Shown one piece after another: positions 42,748 through 50,818 of a DNA stretch of 64,000 nucleotides; the first letter of the stretch is position 1, and each line of letters begins with the position of its first letter. The DNA comes from JALZKA01 sp963715405 (GTDB taxonomy: Bacteria; Actinomycetota; Thermoleophilia; Solirubrobacterales; 70-9), in assembly GCA_963715405.1 (NCBI GenBank), contig OY970239.1, positions 1,116,001 through 1,180,000 of the forward strand, given 5' to 3'. The notes under the pieces were generated by a model that was given only the letters and a program-made list of their open reading frames with translations, was not told the origin of the DNA and made no database searches. The position numbers and the translations under genes were made by a program.

Positions 42748-43669
42748 CTAGCCCAGGATGAGGCCGAGCGAGAGCAAGACGCTGAACGCGCCAAGGAGCG
42801 AGCCCGTGCCCGCAAGCGCCCCATTCAGGGCGGGCCCGTCCGTCCGGGTCCTCACCGCCGTGAGCGGCGAGATCGCGAGCGGCAGGGAGGCGAGCGCGAT
42901 CAACGCGAGCCAGGGCCCGTCGCCCGCGGCAAGGGCCACGGGCACCATCAGGAAGCCTCCCGCGATCAATGCGCCGAAGAGGCTGCGCGTCCGCGTTCGC
43001 CCCAGCCGTACCGCCAGCGTCCTCTTTCCGGCACGAGCATCGGTGTCAATGTCCCTCAGGTTGTTCACAACGAGGATCGCGGTCGAGAGGAAGCCGACCG
43101 CGACGCTCAGCAGCACCGGCGAGCGCGTCGATCTCTTCGAGCTGGACGTAGTACGACCCGTTCACTGCGACGAGGCCGAAGAAGAGGAAGACGAAGAGTT
43201 CGCCCATCCCCGCGTAGCCGTATGGACGCGGCCCGCCCGTGTAGAGCACGCCGGCGAGGATGGAAATGACGCCGACGGCAAGGATCTCGGGCCCGGCGAC
43301 GGTCGCGAGATAGACGCCCGTGAGTGCGGCCAAGCCGAACGCGATCCACGTGGCGTAGAGGACGCGGCGCGGCGCGATGAGACCCGACGAGGTGACCCGC
43401 ACGGGTCCGAGGCGCTCAGCTGTGTCGGCGCCTCGCTTGGCGTCTGAGTAGTCGTTCGCGAGGTTGGTCCCGATCTGGATCAGGACCGAGCCGGCGAGCG
43501 CGGCGAAGAAGGCGAGCCAGCGAAAGTCGGGGCCACAGCCGACGCAGAGCGGGTAGAAGCCCTGGTCCATCACGTAGCCGGCGGCTGCGCTTCCGACCAG
43601 CACCGGCGCGATGGCCGCGGGCAGCGTCCGCGGGCGGGCGGCCATGAGCCAGATGCGGAAGGGGCTCAT
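42748..43669 (-). CDS. menA: 1,4-Dihydroxy-2-naphthoate polyprenyltransferase, single-base frameshift
   Basis: A UbiA-type membrane prenyltransferase that attaches the isoprenoid tail in menaquinone synthesis. The first frame gives WLMAARPRTLPAAIAPVLVG, the aspartate motif NLANDYSDAKRGAD and GPVRVTSSGLI, and ends its family match at YYVQLEEIDALA. The next frame continues VLLSVAVGFLSTAILVVNNL, the second motif RDIDTDARAGKRTLAVRLGR and the remaining helices. One extra base near 43116-43120 explains the shift; without it the protein has 306 residues and about nine helices. As written, the first frame ends soon after. The gene lies three bases from menB and from menC. Confidence 0.9.
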
Positions 43670-43672
43670 GCC

Positions 43673-44551
43673 CTACGGGCGCCGCGGGTACTTCGAGAAG
43701 TCCGGCGAGCGGCCCTCCTGGAAGGAGTTCCGGCCCTCCTGGCCCTCCTCGGACATGTAGAAGAGAAGCGTCGCGTCGTGGGAGAGCTGCTGGATGCCGG
43801 TGAGGCCGTCCTCGGTCGCGTTGAAGCTCGACTTGAGGAGGCGGAGGGAGAGGGGGGAGAGCGCGTTCATCTCGCGACACCAGGCGACCGTCTCGCGCTC
43901 GAGCTCGGCCAGCGGCACGACGGTGTTCACGAGTCCCATCTGGAGCGCCTCGGCGGCGTTGTAGAGGCGGCAGAGAAACCAGATCTCCTTGGCGCGCTTG
44001 ACGCCGATGTTGTTGGCCAGAAGCGATGCGCCGAAGCCGCCGTCGAAGGAGCCCACCCGCGGTCCGGTCTGGCCGAAGCGAGCGTTCTCGGCGGCGATGG
44101 TCAAGTCGCAGACGAGGTGGAGGATGTGGCCGCCGCCGACGGCGTAGCCCGCGACCATCGCAACGACCGGCTTCGGCAGGCGCCGGATCTGCACGTGGAG
44201 GTCGCCCACGTCGAGGCGGCCGACGCCCTTCTGGGCCACCTCGTCGTCACCGATGTAGCCGTCGTCGCCGCGGATCCGCTGGTCTCCACCCGAGCAGAAC
44301 GCCTCGTCACCAGCTCCCGTGAAGATGATCGAGCCGACGTCGGTGTCGTCGCGAGCACGGTTGAACGCGTCCCGAAGCTCGGCGAGCGTCTGGGGGCGAA
44401 AGGCATTTCGGACGTCTGGGCGGTCGATCGAGATCTTCGCGATCCCGTCGCCCTTCTCGTAGAGAAGATCGCCGTACTCGTGAGCGGACTCCCACTCGAT
44501 CGGCGCATAGAGGCTTTCCTCGGGCGGCGCGTCTTTGTGTCGGATCGGCAC
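43673..44551 (-). CDS. menB: 1,4-Dihydroxy-2-naphthoyl-CoA synthase
   Basis: A 292-residue crotonase-fold enzyme closing the second ring from o-succinylbenzoyl-CoA. Signature segments: ISIDRPDVRNAFRPQTLAEL, IIFTGAGDEAFCSGGDQRIRG, LPKPVVAMVAGYAVGGGHILH, DLTIAAENARFGQTGPRVGSFDGG (given in part) and the C-terminal Tyr region FYMSEEGQEGRNSFQEGRSPDFSKYPRRP (given in part). GTG 44551 is chosen because CATAAT lies seven bases upstream of it on the minus strand; the open frame extends much further, but only through the divergent menE gene. It is the first gene of menB-menA-menC-menD. Confidence 0.95.
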   Translation of the reverse strand: MPIRHKDAPPEESLYAPIEWESAHEYGDLLYEKGDGIAKISIDRPDVRNAFRPQTLAELRDAFNRARDDTDVGSIIFTGAGDEAFCSGGDQRIRGDDGYIGDDEVAQKGVGRLDVGDLHVQIRRLPKPVVAMVAGYAVGGGHILHLVCDLTIAAENARFGQTGPRVGSFDGGFGASLLANNIGVKRAKEIWFLCRLYNAAEALQMGLVNTVVPLAELERETVAWCREMNALSPLSLRLLKSSFNATEDGLTGIQQLSHDATLLFYMSEEGQEGRNSFQEGRSPDFSKYPRRP

Positions 44552-44558
44552 GTCGGGG

Positions 44559-44564
44559 ATTATG
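44559..44564 (-). promoter_or_regulatory. -10 hexamer CATAAT of the leaderless menB promoter
   Basis: On the minus strand CATAAT ends seven bases before the menB GTG at 44551. The menE start lies only a few bases away on the other strand, so both promoters share this short stretch. Confidence 0.45.
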
Positions 44565-44569
44565 GCGTG

Positions 44570-45883
44570 GTGTCCGAAGCTTTCCGCGAGACCTGGGTTG
44601 CGCACCGAGCCGCCGCGGTGCCCGAGCGCCTGGCGCTGCGATCCGGCGGCGTAGATCTCTCCTACGCCGAGCTGGAAGCGGAGGCGAGCGCAGCCGCGAA
44701 GCGGCTCAGCGATGAGGGCGCGACGGAGGGCTCGCTCATCCCGCTCCAAATGCCGCCAGGCCCCGAGTTCGTAGCGCACCTCCACGCTGCGGCAAAGCTC
44801 GGCGCCGTCGCGGCGCCTGTGAACCCGGGCGCCCCAAACCCTACGGCTGCGGCAGCTCCCCCGGAGGGCGATACGTCCAACGCTGTACGCCAGGGGGTAC
44901 GCGTCGGGACGTTTGGCCCCTGCGAGACGCCGGATGCGCTCGCGCGGCTTTACACCAGCGGCACCACCGGCGAGCCTCGCGCGGTTGATCTCACCACGGA
45001 GAACTTCTTCCACAGCGCCGTCGGTACTGGGCTCGCCCTCGGCATCGGGCCAAGGGACCGCTGGCTCTGCTGCCTGCCGCTTCACCACGTAGCGGGACTC
45101 TCGATCCTGACCCGCGCCGCGATCAGTGGTACCGGCGTCGTCCTCCACGACGGCTTCGACCCAGACCGAGTCGCTCAGTCCCTTGCCGAGGACGATGTGA
45201 CGCTCGTCTCGCTCGTGGCGACGCAGCTGATCCGGCTCCTTGACGGCGATGCCGACTTAACTGGACCACGAGCGATAGTGATGGGCGGCGGGCCGGTCCC
45301 GCTCGACGTCATCGAAGAGGCAACTAACCGCGGCGCCACGGTCATCCAGGTCTATGGGATGACGGAGACGACCTCGCAGGTGACCCTGCTCGAGCCGCTC
45401 GACGCGGAGCGCAAGGCGGGGTCGGCGGGTCGCGCGCTCCTGGGCGCGGAACTGCGCGTCGATGAGGGCGAGATCCTCGTGCGTGGGCCGGTGGTGGCCC
45501 CGAGCGCGCCCACCGATGACGGCTGGCTTCGCACGGGCGACCTCGGCGCGATCGATGACGAGGGCTACCTCTGGGTCGACGGTCGGAAGGGCGATCTGAT
45601 CGTCACCGGGGGCGAGAACGTGATGCCGGAGCGGGTCGAAGGCGTCCTCAAGGCGCACCCTGACGTGGCTGACGCAGCTGTCGTCGGGCGGCCCGACCCC
45701 GAGTGGCAGGAGGCGGTGACAGCCGTGGTCGTCCTGCGACCTGGGGTCTCCGAGGATCCCGAGGCGCTCCGGGCACATTGTTCCGCGGCACTTGCCGGTT
45801 ACGAGGTGCCTAAGCGGTTCTCGTTTGTCACCGATCTCCCTCGTACTGCCTCGGGCAAGTTGCGCCGCGAGGTTCTGCGCTAG
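44570..45883 (+). CDS. menE: o-Succinylbenzoate-CoA ligase
   Basis: A 437-residue ANL-family acyl-CoA ligase activating o-succinylbenzoate. It has the phosphate loop LYTSGTTGEPRAVDLT, the YGMTETTSQ motif, GWLRTGDLGAIDDEGYLWVDGR and the C-terminal catalytic lysine in PRTASGKLRREVL. GTG 44570 or GTG 44567 are the likely starts, 15-18 bases from the divergent menB start. The segment between VAAPVNPG and DALARLYTSG is unusually short and low in family similarity; it is encoded by a palindromic repeat (44873-44912) that appears to have entered the gene in frame. The rest is normal. Confidence 0.93.
   Translation: MSEAFRETWVAHRAAAVPERLALRSGGVDLSYAELEAEASAAAKRLSDEGATEGSLIPLQMPPGPEFVAHLHAAAKLGAVAAPVNPGAPNPTAAAAPPEGDTSNAVRQGVRVGTFGPCETPDALARLYTSGTTGEPRAVDLTTENFFHSAVGTGLALGIGPRDRWLCCLPLHHVAGLSILTRAAISGTGVVLHDGFDPDRVAQSLAEDDVTLVSLVATQLIRLLDGDADLTGPRAIVMGGGPVPLDVIEEATNRGATVIQVYGMTETTSQVTLLEPLDAERKAGSAGRALLGAELRVDEGEILVRGPVVAPSAPTDDGWLRTGDLGAIDDEGYLWVDGRKGDLIVTGGENVMPERVEGVLKAHPDVADAAVVGRPDPEWQEAVTAVVVLRPGVSEDPEALRAHCSAALAGYEVPKRFSFVTDLPRTASGKLRREVLR
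44873..44912. repeat. In-frame palindromic repeat inside menE
   Basis: ACGTCC (44873-44878) and GGACGT (44907-44912) bound an imperfect hairpin. On the minus strand CGTTGGACGTATCGCCCTC matches 28457-28474 after ndh apart from one extra base. It encodes the TSNAVRQGVRVGT linker just before the AMP-binding loop. Confidence 0.5.
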
Positions 45884-45903
45884 CCGAAGTAACCTGCCGC
45901 GCC

Positions 45904-46911
45904 ATGTCCAACGAGGGAATCTTTTACGACGCCGATGCCAACCCCGCCGCGCTCGAGGGCAAGACGATCGCGATCCTCGGCTTCGGCTCGCAGGGCCATG
46001 CGCACGCGCTGAACTTGAAGGAATCGGGCCACGACGTCGTCGTCGGCCTGCGTTCCGGCTCGTCGTCCCGCGAGAAGGCCGAGGCCGCGGGACTCGAGGT
46101 GCTCGACGTCGCCGATGCTGCCTCCCGAGGCGACGTGGTGATGGTTCTTCTGCCCGACGAACGCCAGGCCGAGATCTGGGAGTCCGACATCAAGGACGGG
46201 ATTTCCGAAGGAAACCTCCTCATGTTCGCCCATGGCTTCGCGATCCATTTCGACCAGATCCAGCCACCGCCGGGTGTCGACGTCGGCATGGTCGCGCCAA
46301 AGGGCCCCGGCCACCTCGTCCGCCGCCAGTACTCAGACGGGAGAGGCGTCCCGTGCCTCATGGCCGTCCACGTGGACGAGTCGGGGACGGCTCGCGACCA
46401 GGTGCTCGCCTACGCCGCAGGCGTCGGGGGCGGGCGTGCCGGCGTCATCGAAACGACGTTCAAGGACGAGTGCGAGACAGACCTCTTCGGCGAGCAGGCT
46501 GTCCTTTGCGGCGGGGCCACCGAGTTGGTCCAAGCCGGCTTCGAGACGCTCGTCGAAGCCGGGTACGACCCACGCCTCGCCTACTTCGAGTGCCTCCACG
46601 AGCTGAAGCTGATCGTGGACCTCATGTACGAGAAGGGCCTTCAGGGCATGCGCTACTCGATCTCGAACACGGCCGAGTACGGCGACATGACCCGCGGTCC
46701 GCGCGTGATCACCGACGAGACGCGCAAGGCGATGAAGCAGATCCTCGCCGAGATTCAGTCGGGCGAGTTCGCCAAGGAGTGGATCGCCGAGAACCGCGCG
46801 GGCGGTGAGAACTTCGACCGCATGCGCTCAGAGGCAGCCGGTGCGAAAATCGAGAGCGTCGGCTCCGATCTGCGTGACATGATGCCGTGGATCGACCAGG
46901 GCGACCTCTAG
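45904..46911 (+). CDS. ilvC: Ketol-acid reductoisomerase, class I
   Basis: A 335-residue NADPH enzyme converting acetolactate to dihydroxyisovalerate. The N-terminal Rossmann domain has IAILGFGSQGHAHALNLKES and the NADPH-selecting loop RSGSSSREKA; the knotted helical domain carries the Mg and substrate residues in ETTFKDECETDLFGEQAVLCGG and FECLHELKLIVDLMYEKG (given in part) and SNTAEYGD. The length is that of class I enzymes. TAACCT eight bases before the ATG is a possible -10. It stands apart from ilvBN, 12 kb downstream, and next to menE. Confidence 0.96.
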   Translation: MSNEGIFYDADANPAALEGKTIAILGFGSQGHAHALNLKESGHDVVVGLRSGSSSREKAEAAGLEVLDVADAASRGDVVMVLLPDERQAEIWESDIKDGISEGNLLMFAHGFAIHFDQIQPPPGVDVGMVAPKGPGHLVRRQYSDGRGVPCLMAVHVDESGTARDQVLAYAAGVGGGRAGVIETTFKDECETDLFGEQAVLCGGATELVQAGFETLVEAGYDPRLAYFECLHELKLIVDLMYEKGLQGMRYSISNTAEYGDMTRGPRVITDETRKAMKQILAEIQSGEFAKEWIAENRAGGENFDRMRSEAAGAKIESVGSDLRDMMPWIDQGDL

Positions 46912-46921
46912 GAGTAGTTAC

Positions 46922-47602
46922 GTGACCCCGTTCCCGCTGACCTACAACATCGAGCACCAGGGCGAGTACAACCGCTGGCTTCCGCTGGTGAAGTGGCTCC
47001 TCGTCATCCCGAACGCCTTCGTGTTCATTTTTGTCGCATTGGCGGCGGTCTTCGCATGGATCGGCTCGTTTTTCGTCGTCCTGTTCACGGCCCGCTATCC
47101 GAGGGGAATCTTCGACTTCCTCGTCGGCGTCGGTCGCTGGGGGGCTCGGCTGGGAGCCTACGTGTGCCTCCTCACCGACAAGTACCCGCCGTTCAGCATC
47201 CACCCACAGCCCGATGACACGGTTGTGTACGACCTTGCCTATCCCGAGCAGGGCGTCGATCGCTGGCGGCCCCTAGTGCACTGGATCCTGATTTTCCCGT
47301 ACCACCTGATCGCGGGTGTCCTCGGGTACCTGGTCGGGCTCATGGCCTTCATCTCGTTCTTCACGATCCTCTTCACGAAGAAGATCCCCCCGGGCATCTT
47401 CGACATGGCCCTGAACGGCATCCGCTGGCAAGCGCGCTCGAGCATCTACGGCGCGTGGATGGTTACGAAGTACCCGCCGTTCGAGTGGGACCCGGAGCAG
47501 CCGGCGCCACCGACGGCAACCGCCGTTCAGCCGGCGGCCGCACAGCCGCCCGCTCCGCCCGCCGAACCGCCTCCGCAGCCGCCCGCGCCGCCCGCGACCT
47601 AG
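46922..47602 (+). CDS. DUF4389 membrane protein with duplicated domain
   Basis: A 226-residue membrane protein containing two copies of the DUF4389 unit. Copy 1: EYNRWLPLVKWLLVIPNAFV to LLTDKYPPFSIHP; copy 2: GVDRWRPLVHWILIFPYHLI to MVTKYPPFEWDP. Each copy has two strongly hydrophobic helices and ends with the same Asp/Thr-Lys-Tyr-Pro-Pro-Phe element. A proline- and alanine-rich tail of about 40 residues follows. Proteins of this type are widespread in Actinobacteria and uncharacterised. GTG start ten bases after ilvC. Its stop overlaps the convergent cupin gene by four bases. Confidence 0.88.
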   Translation: MTPFPLTYNIEHQGEYNRWLPLVKWLLVIPNAFVFIFVALAAVFAWIGSFFVVLFTARYPRGIFDFLVGVGRWGARLGAYVCLLTDKYPPFSIHPQPDDTVVYDLAYPEQGVDRWRPLVHWILIFPYHLIAGVLGYLVGLMAFISFFTILFTKKIPPGIFDMALNGIRWQARSSIYGAWMVTKYPPFEWDPEQPAPPTATAVQPAAAQPPAPPAEPPPQPPAPPAT

Positions 47603-48030
47603 GAGCCGGTCGAGTCCATCGTGCGGATGCGCGTGTCTTCGCCTTCGGGGACCTGCCCGTCGCGGCCGACGTAGCCGCCCTCGGCGCCGACGATGACGAC
47701 GACCGCCTCCTCTGAGCCGACGTTCATCAGCCGGCGGTGGGTGGGGGCATCGACGCGTGCGAGACCTCCGGGGCCGAGCCGGTGCTTCGAGCCGTCGCTG
47801 AACTCGATCTCGACTTCGCCCTGGTGGACGAAATAGAGCTCCTCTTGCCGCTCGTGGTAGTGGAAGTTGCCTCCGATCCCGGGCGGCAGCACGAGTGCAT
47901 TCACACCGAGCTCCTTCACGTCGAGCTCGCGGCGGACCTTGCGGAAGCCCGGCTCGTCGCCCATCGCGTCGAGCGAGCCGACCGCGTAGCCGTCGCCTGA
48001 AACCACCTGCGTACCTTCTTGGGAAGCCAT
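47599..48030 (-). CDS. Small cupin-domain protein
   Basis: A 143-residue single-cupin protein. The two cupin motifs are present: GGNFHYHERQEELYFVHQGE (His, His, Glu) and GGLARVDAPTHRRLMNVG (His), enough to hold a metal. The N-terminal GYAVGSLDAMGDEPGFRKVRRELDVKELGVN (given in part: GFRKVRRELDVKELGVN) is typical of small stand-alone cupins of unknown role, which may be sugar isomerases, dioxygenases or storage-type binders. ATG start. It is divergent from serC with 33 bases between the starts. Confidence 0.87.
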   Translation of the reverse strand: MASQEGTQVVSGDGYAVGSLDAMGDEPGFRKVRRELDVKELGVNALVLPPGIGGNFHYHERQEELYFVHQGEVEIEFSDGSKHRLGPGGLARVDAPTHRRLMNVGSEEAVVVIVGAEGGYVGRDGQVPEGEDTRIRTMDSTGS

Positions 48031-48063
48031 TCCGGCACCCTAATACCCTGCGCGATCCGCCGT

Positions 48064-49200
48064 ATGACGCCCGTCACAGAGACACAAATCCCCGCTGACC
48101 TCAAGCCCGCCGACGGCCGTTTTGGCTGCGGGCCCTCGAAGGTGCGCCCCGAGCAGCTCGCACGCCTGGCCGAGGCGACGGATGTCATGGGAACGTCGCA
48201 CCGAAAGCCCGCGGTGAAGGATGTCGTCGCTCGCGTGCGGACGGGCCTCGGCGAGCTCTTCTCGCTCCCCGACGGGTACGAGGTGATGCTGGGAAACGGA
48301 GGCACCACGGCGTTCTGGGACGCGGCGGCGGCATGCCTGATCCGCGAGCGGTCTTTGCATCTCACCTACGGAGAGTTCTCGGCGAAGTTCGCGAAGGTCA
48401 CGGCCGGCGCGCCTCACCTCGCGGATCCCATCGTGGTCGAGGCCGAGCCCGGCGATGCGCCTGACCCCCGCGCCGGCGAAGGCGCCGACGCGATCGCCTG
48501 GGCGCACAACGAGACCTCGACGGGCGTCATGGTCCCGGTCGAGCGCCCGGCCGACGCGGGCGAGGCTCTCATTCTGATCGACGCCACATCGGGCGCTGCC
48601 GGGCTTCCGCTCGACCCAAGCCAGGCCGACGTTTACTACTTCGCGCCGCAGAAGGGCTTCGCGTCCGATGGCGGCCTATGGCTCGCGTTATCGAGCCCGG
48701 CTGCAATCGAGCGGATCGCCGAGCTCGACGGCGCCGACGGACGCTGGCAGCCGGAGTCGCTCAGGCTCTCGACCGCGCTCGACAACTCGCGCAAGGACCA
48801 GACCTACAACACGCCCGCCGTCGCGACCCTGCTTCTCCTCGCCGACCAGGTCGAGTGGATGAACGAGAGCGGCGGGCTCGACTGGTGCGTCGAGCGCACG
48901 GGCACCTCCTCGGGCCACCTATACCGCTGGGCAGAGGAATCCGAGTTCGCCTCGCCTTTCGTCGAGGACGAGCGCAAGCGCTCGCTCGTCGTGGGCACGA
49001 TCGACTTCTCGGACGAGGTCGATGCGGTCGCGCTCGCAGCGACGCTCCGCGCCAATGGGATCCTTGACACGGAGCCGTACCGAAAGCTGGGCCGAAACCA
49101 GCTTCGGATCGGCATGTTTCCGGCCGTTGACCCCGCGGACGTGGAGGCGCTCACGGCCTGCATCGACTGGGTGGTCGAGAACGGGGATGTTCGCTCGTGA
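48064..49200 (+). CDS. serC: Phosphoserine aminotransferase
   Basis: A 378-residue PLP enzyme of the actinobacterial SerC type, making phosphoserine from phosphohydroxypyruvate. It has GRFGCGPSKVRPEQL, VMGTSHRKPAVKD, EVMLGNGGTTAFWDAA, WAHNETSTGVMVPV, the Asp and PLP lysine region LILIDATSGAAG and VYYFAPQKGFASDGGLW, and the late NTPAVATLLLLADQVEW. ATG 48064 gives the normal length. The serA start overlaps its end, so the two make one serine pathway unit; serine also feeds cysE. Confidence 0.95.
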   Translation: MTPVTETQIPADLKPADGRFGCGPSKVRPEQLARLAEATDVMGTSHRKPAVKDVVARVRTGLGELFSLPDGYEVMLGNGGTTAFWDAAAACLIRERSLHLTYGEFSAKFAKVTAGAPHLADPIVVEAEPGDAPDPRAGEGADAIAWAHNETSTGVMVPVERPADAGEALILIDATSGAAGLPLDPSQADVYYFAPQKGFASDGGLWLALSSPAAIERIAELDGADGRWQPESLRLSTALDNSRKDQTYNTPAVATLLLLADQVEWMNESGGLDWCVERTGTSSGHLYRWAEESEFASPFVEDERKRSLVVGTIDFSDEVDAVALAATLRANGILDTEPYRKLGRNQLRIGMFPAVDPADVEALTACIDWVVENGDVRS

Positions 49201-50768
49201 AGGTGCTCGTGAAAGAAAAGATCGCGGACACCGGCGTCGAGCTGCTCCGCGAGGACTTCGAAGTCGAGCTCGGCCTTGACTGGGACCAGGCAACTCTTGA
49301 GGAGCGGATCCCGGAGTTCGACGCGCTGATCGTCCGCTCGGCGACCAAGGTGACTCCCGACTTGATCGCGAGAGCGACGAACCTGAAGGTCGTCGGCCGC
49401 GCAGGCACCGGCGTAGACAACGTCGACCTCGCGGAGGCGACCAAGCGCGGCATCCTCGTCGTGAACGCGCCGGAGTCGAACTCCGTCGCCGCCGCGGAGC
49501 ACACGATGGCCCTCGCTTTGGCCCTTGCGCGCAACGTTCCCCAAGCGCACGGCGCACTCGTCGGCGGCGAGTGGGCGCGCTCGCGCTACGGCGGCAACGA
49601 GCTCTACGGCAAGACGCTCGGCGTGATCGGCTTCGGGCGGATCGGCCAGCTGGTCGCGAGGCGCGCTCTCTCCTTCGACATGCAGGTGATCGGCTTCGAC
49701 AAGTTCGTGACGGCCGAGCGGTTCAGGGACCTCGGTGTTGAGGGCGTCGAGACGAGCGACGAGCTCTATGAGCGCGCGGACTTCATCACGATTCACCTGC
49801 CGAAGACGCCCGAGACGATCAACTGGATCGACGCCACTGCGCTCACCCGCATGAAGGACGGCGTACGGATCGTGAACTGCGCGCGGGGCGAATTGATCGA
49901 CCTCGAAGCGCTGGGGGCCGCGCTCGACTCGGGCAAGGTCGCCGGCGCCGCCCTCGACGTCTTCCCCGAGGAGCCGACGACCGAGCACCCCCTGTTCGGC
50001 CGCGACGACGTGGTCGTGACGCCGCACCTCGGCGCCTCGACGGCGGAGGCACAGGACCGCGCAGGAACCGACACGGCAAAGCAGGTCAAGGCGGCGCTCG
50101 ACGGCGGAGTCGTCACCAACGCCGTGAATCTGGGCGCGCCGCTGCCCGAGGCAGTCGCCCCGTTCGTCGGCCTCTGCCGCCGGCTCGGCACGCTCGCGCA
50201 GGGCCTTGCGTCCGGGACGGTCGACCGCGTGCAGGCCGAGTTCCGCGGCCGGATCGCCGAGCACGACACGCGCGTCCTCGGCATCTCGGTCCTTGCCGGT
50301 GTCCTTCGCGGCCACACGGAGGAACAGGTGAACCTCGTGAACGCATCCGCGCTCGCCGAGGAGCGCGGCATCGAGCTGAACGCACTCTCGGACTCGAGCG
50401 CAGGCGACTTCACGGAGCTCATCACCGTCCGGGTGGGCACGGGCGATGACGCCGTCGAGGTGTCGGGCACGGGCGTCGGCCCTCGCAACGACCCCTATCT
50501 GGTGGGCGTCTGGGACCAAGGGTTCTATCTGCCGCTCGGCGAGCATCTCGCGGTTTTCCGGTATTCGGATCAGCCGGGGATGATCGGCCGGGTCGGGACG
50601 ATCTTCGGCGAGGAGGGGGTCAACATCATCTCGGCCGCCGTCGGAGCCGAGTCCGAGGACGGCCAGGCCGTGATGGTCCTGACGACCGACGCGTCGGTCG
50701 AACAGTCCACGATCGACCGCATCCTCGAAACGGACGGCTTCTCAAACGGCCACGCGATCGACCTCTGA
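49197..50768 (+). CDS. serA: D-3-phosphoglycerate dehydrogenase (long form with ACT domain)
   Basis: A 523-residue NAD enzyme, the first step of serine synthesis. Substrate and Rossmann domains show VLVKEKIADTGVELL, VGRAGTGVDNVDLAEAT, GKTLGVIGFGRIGQLVARRA, RIVNCARGELIDLEAL and EEPTTEHPLFGRDDVVVTPHLGAST (in part). An intervening domain (about residues 315-445) and a C-terminal ACT domain (LAVFRYSDQPGMIGRVGTIF) follow, as in the mycobacterial type, where serine inhibits through the ACT domain. GTG start overlaps the serC stop by four bases. Confidence 0.96.
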   Translation: MKVLVKEKIADTGVELLREDFEVELGLDWDQATLEERIPEFDALIVRSATKVTPDLIARATNLKVVGRAGTGVDNVDLAEATKRGILVVNAPESNSVAAAEHTMALALALARNVPQAHGALVGGEWARSRYGGNELYGKTLGVIGFGRIGQLVARRALSFDMQVIGFDKFVTAERFRDLGVEGVETSDELYERADFITIHLPKTPETINWIDATALTRMKDGVRIVNCARGELIDLEALGAALDSGKVAGAALDVFPEEPTTEHPLFGRDDVVVTPHLGASTAEAQDRAGTDTAKQVKAALDGGVVTNAVNLGAPLPEAVAPFVGLCRRLGTLAQGLASGTVDRVQAEFRGRIAEHDTRVLGISVLAGVLRGHTEEQVNLVNASALAEERGIELNALSDSSAGDFTELITVRVGTGDDAVEVSGTGVGPRNDPYLVGVWDQGFYLPLGEHLAVFRYSDQPGMIGRVGTIFGEEGVNIISAAVGAESEDGQAVMVLTTDASVEQSTIDRILETDGFSNGHAIDL

Positions 50769-50771
50769 CCT

Positions 50772-50798
50772 GGTGCCAGGCACCTAACGCTTTGCTCA
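50772..50798. repeat. GGTGCCAGGCACC palindrome with TTTGCTCA tail
   Basis: Matches 38905-38931 at 24 of 27 positions, including the CTTTGCTCA tail, and likewise lies just before a leaderless gene start. Confidence 0.65.
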
Positions 50799-50806
50799 CA
50801 CTCGCG

Positions 50807-50812
50807 TAGGGT
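50807..50812 (+). promoter_or_regulatory. -10 hexamer TAGGGT of a leaderless promoter
   Basis: TAGGGT ends six bases before the ATG at 50819. Confidence 0.5.
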
Positions 50813-50818
50813 GGGCCG

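Noticed and set aside
43778..45148. Long 5' extensions of menB and menE reading through each other
   Set aside because: The extensions are antisense to the partner gene and do not match either family; the divergent starts near 44551 and 44570 with a CATAAT hexamer explain both genes.
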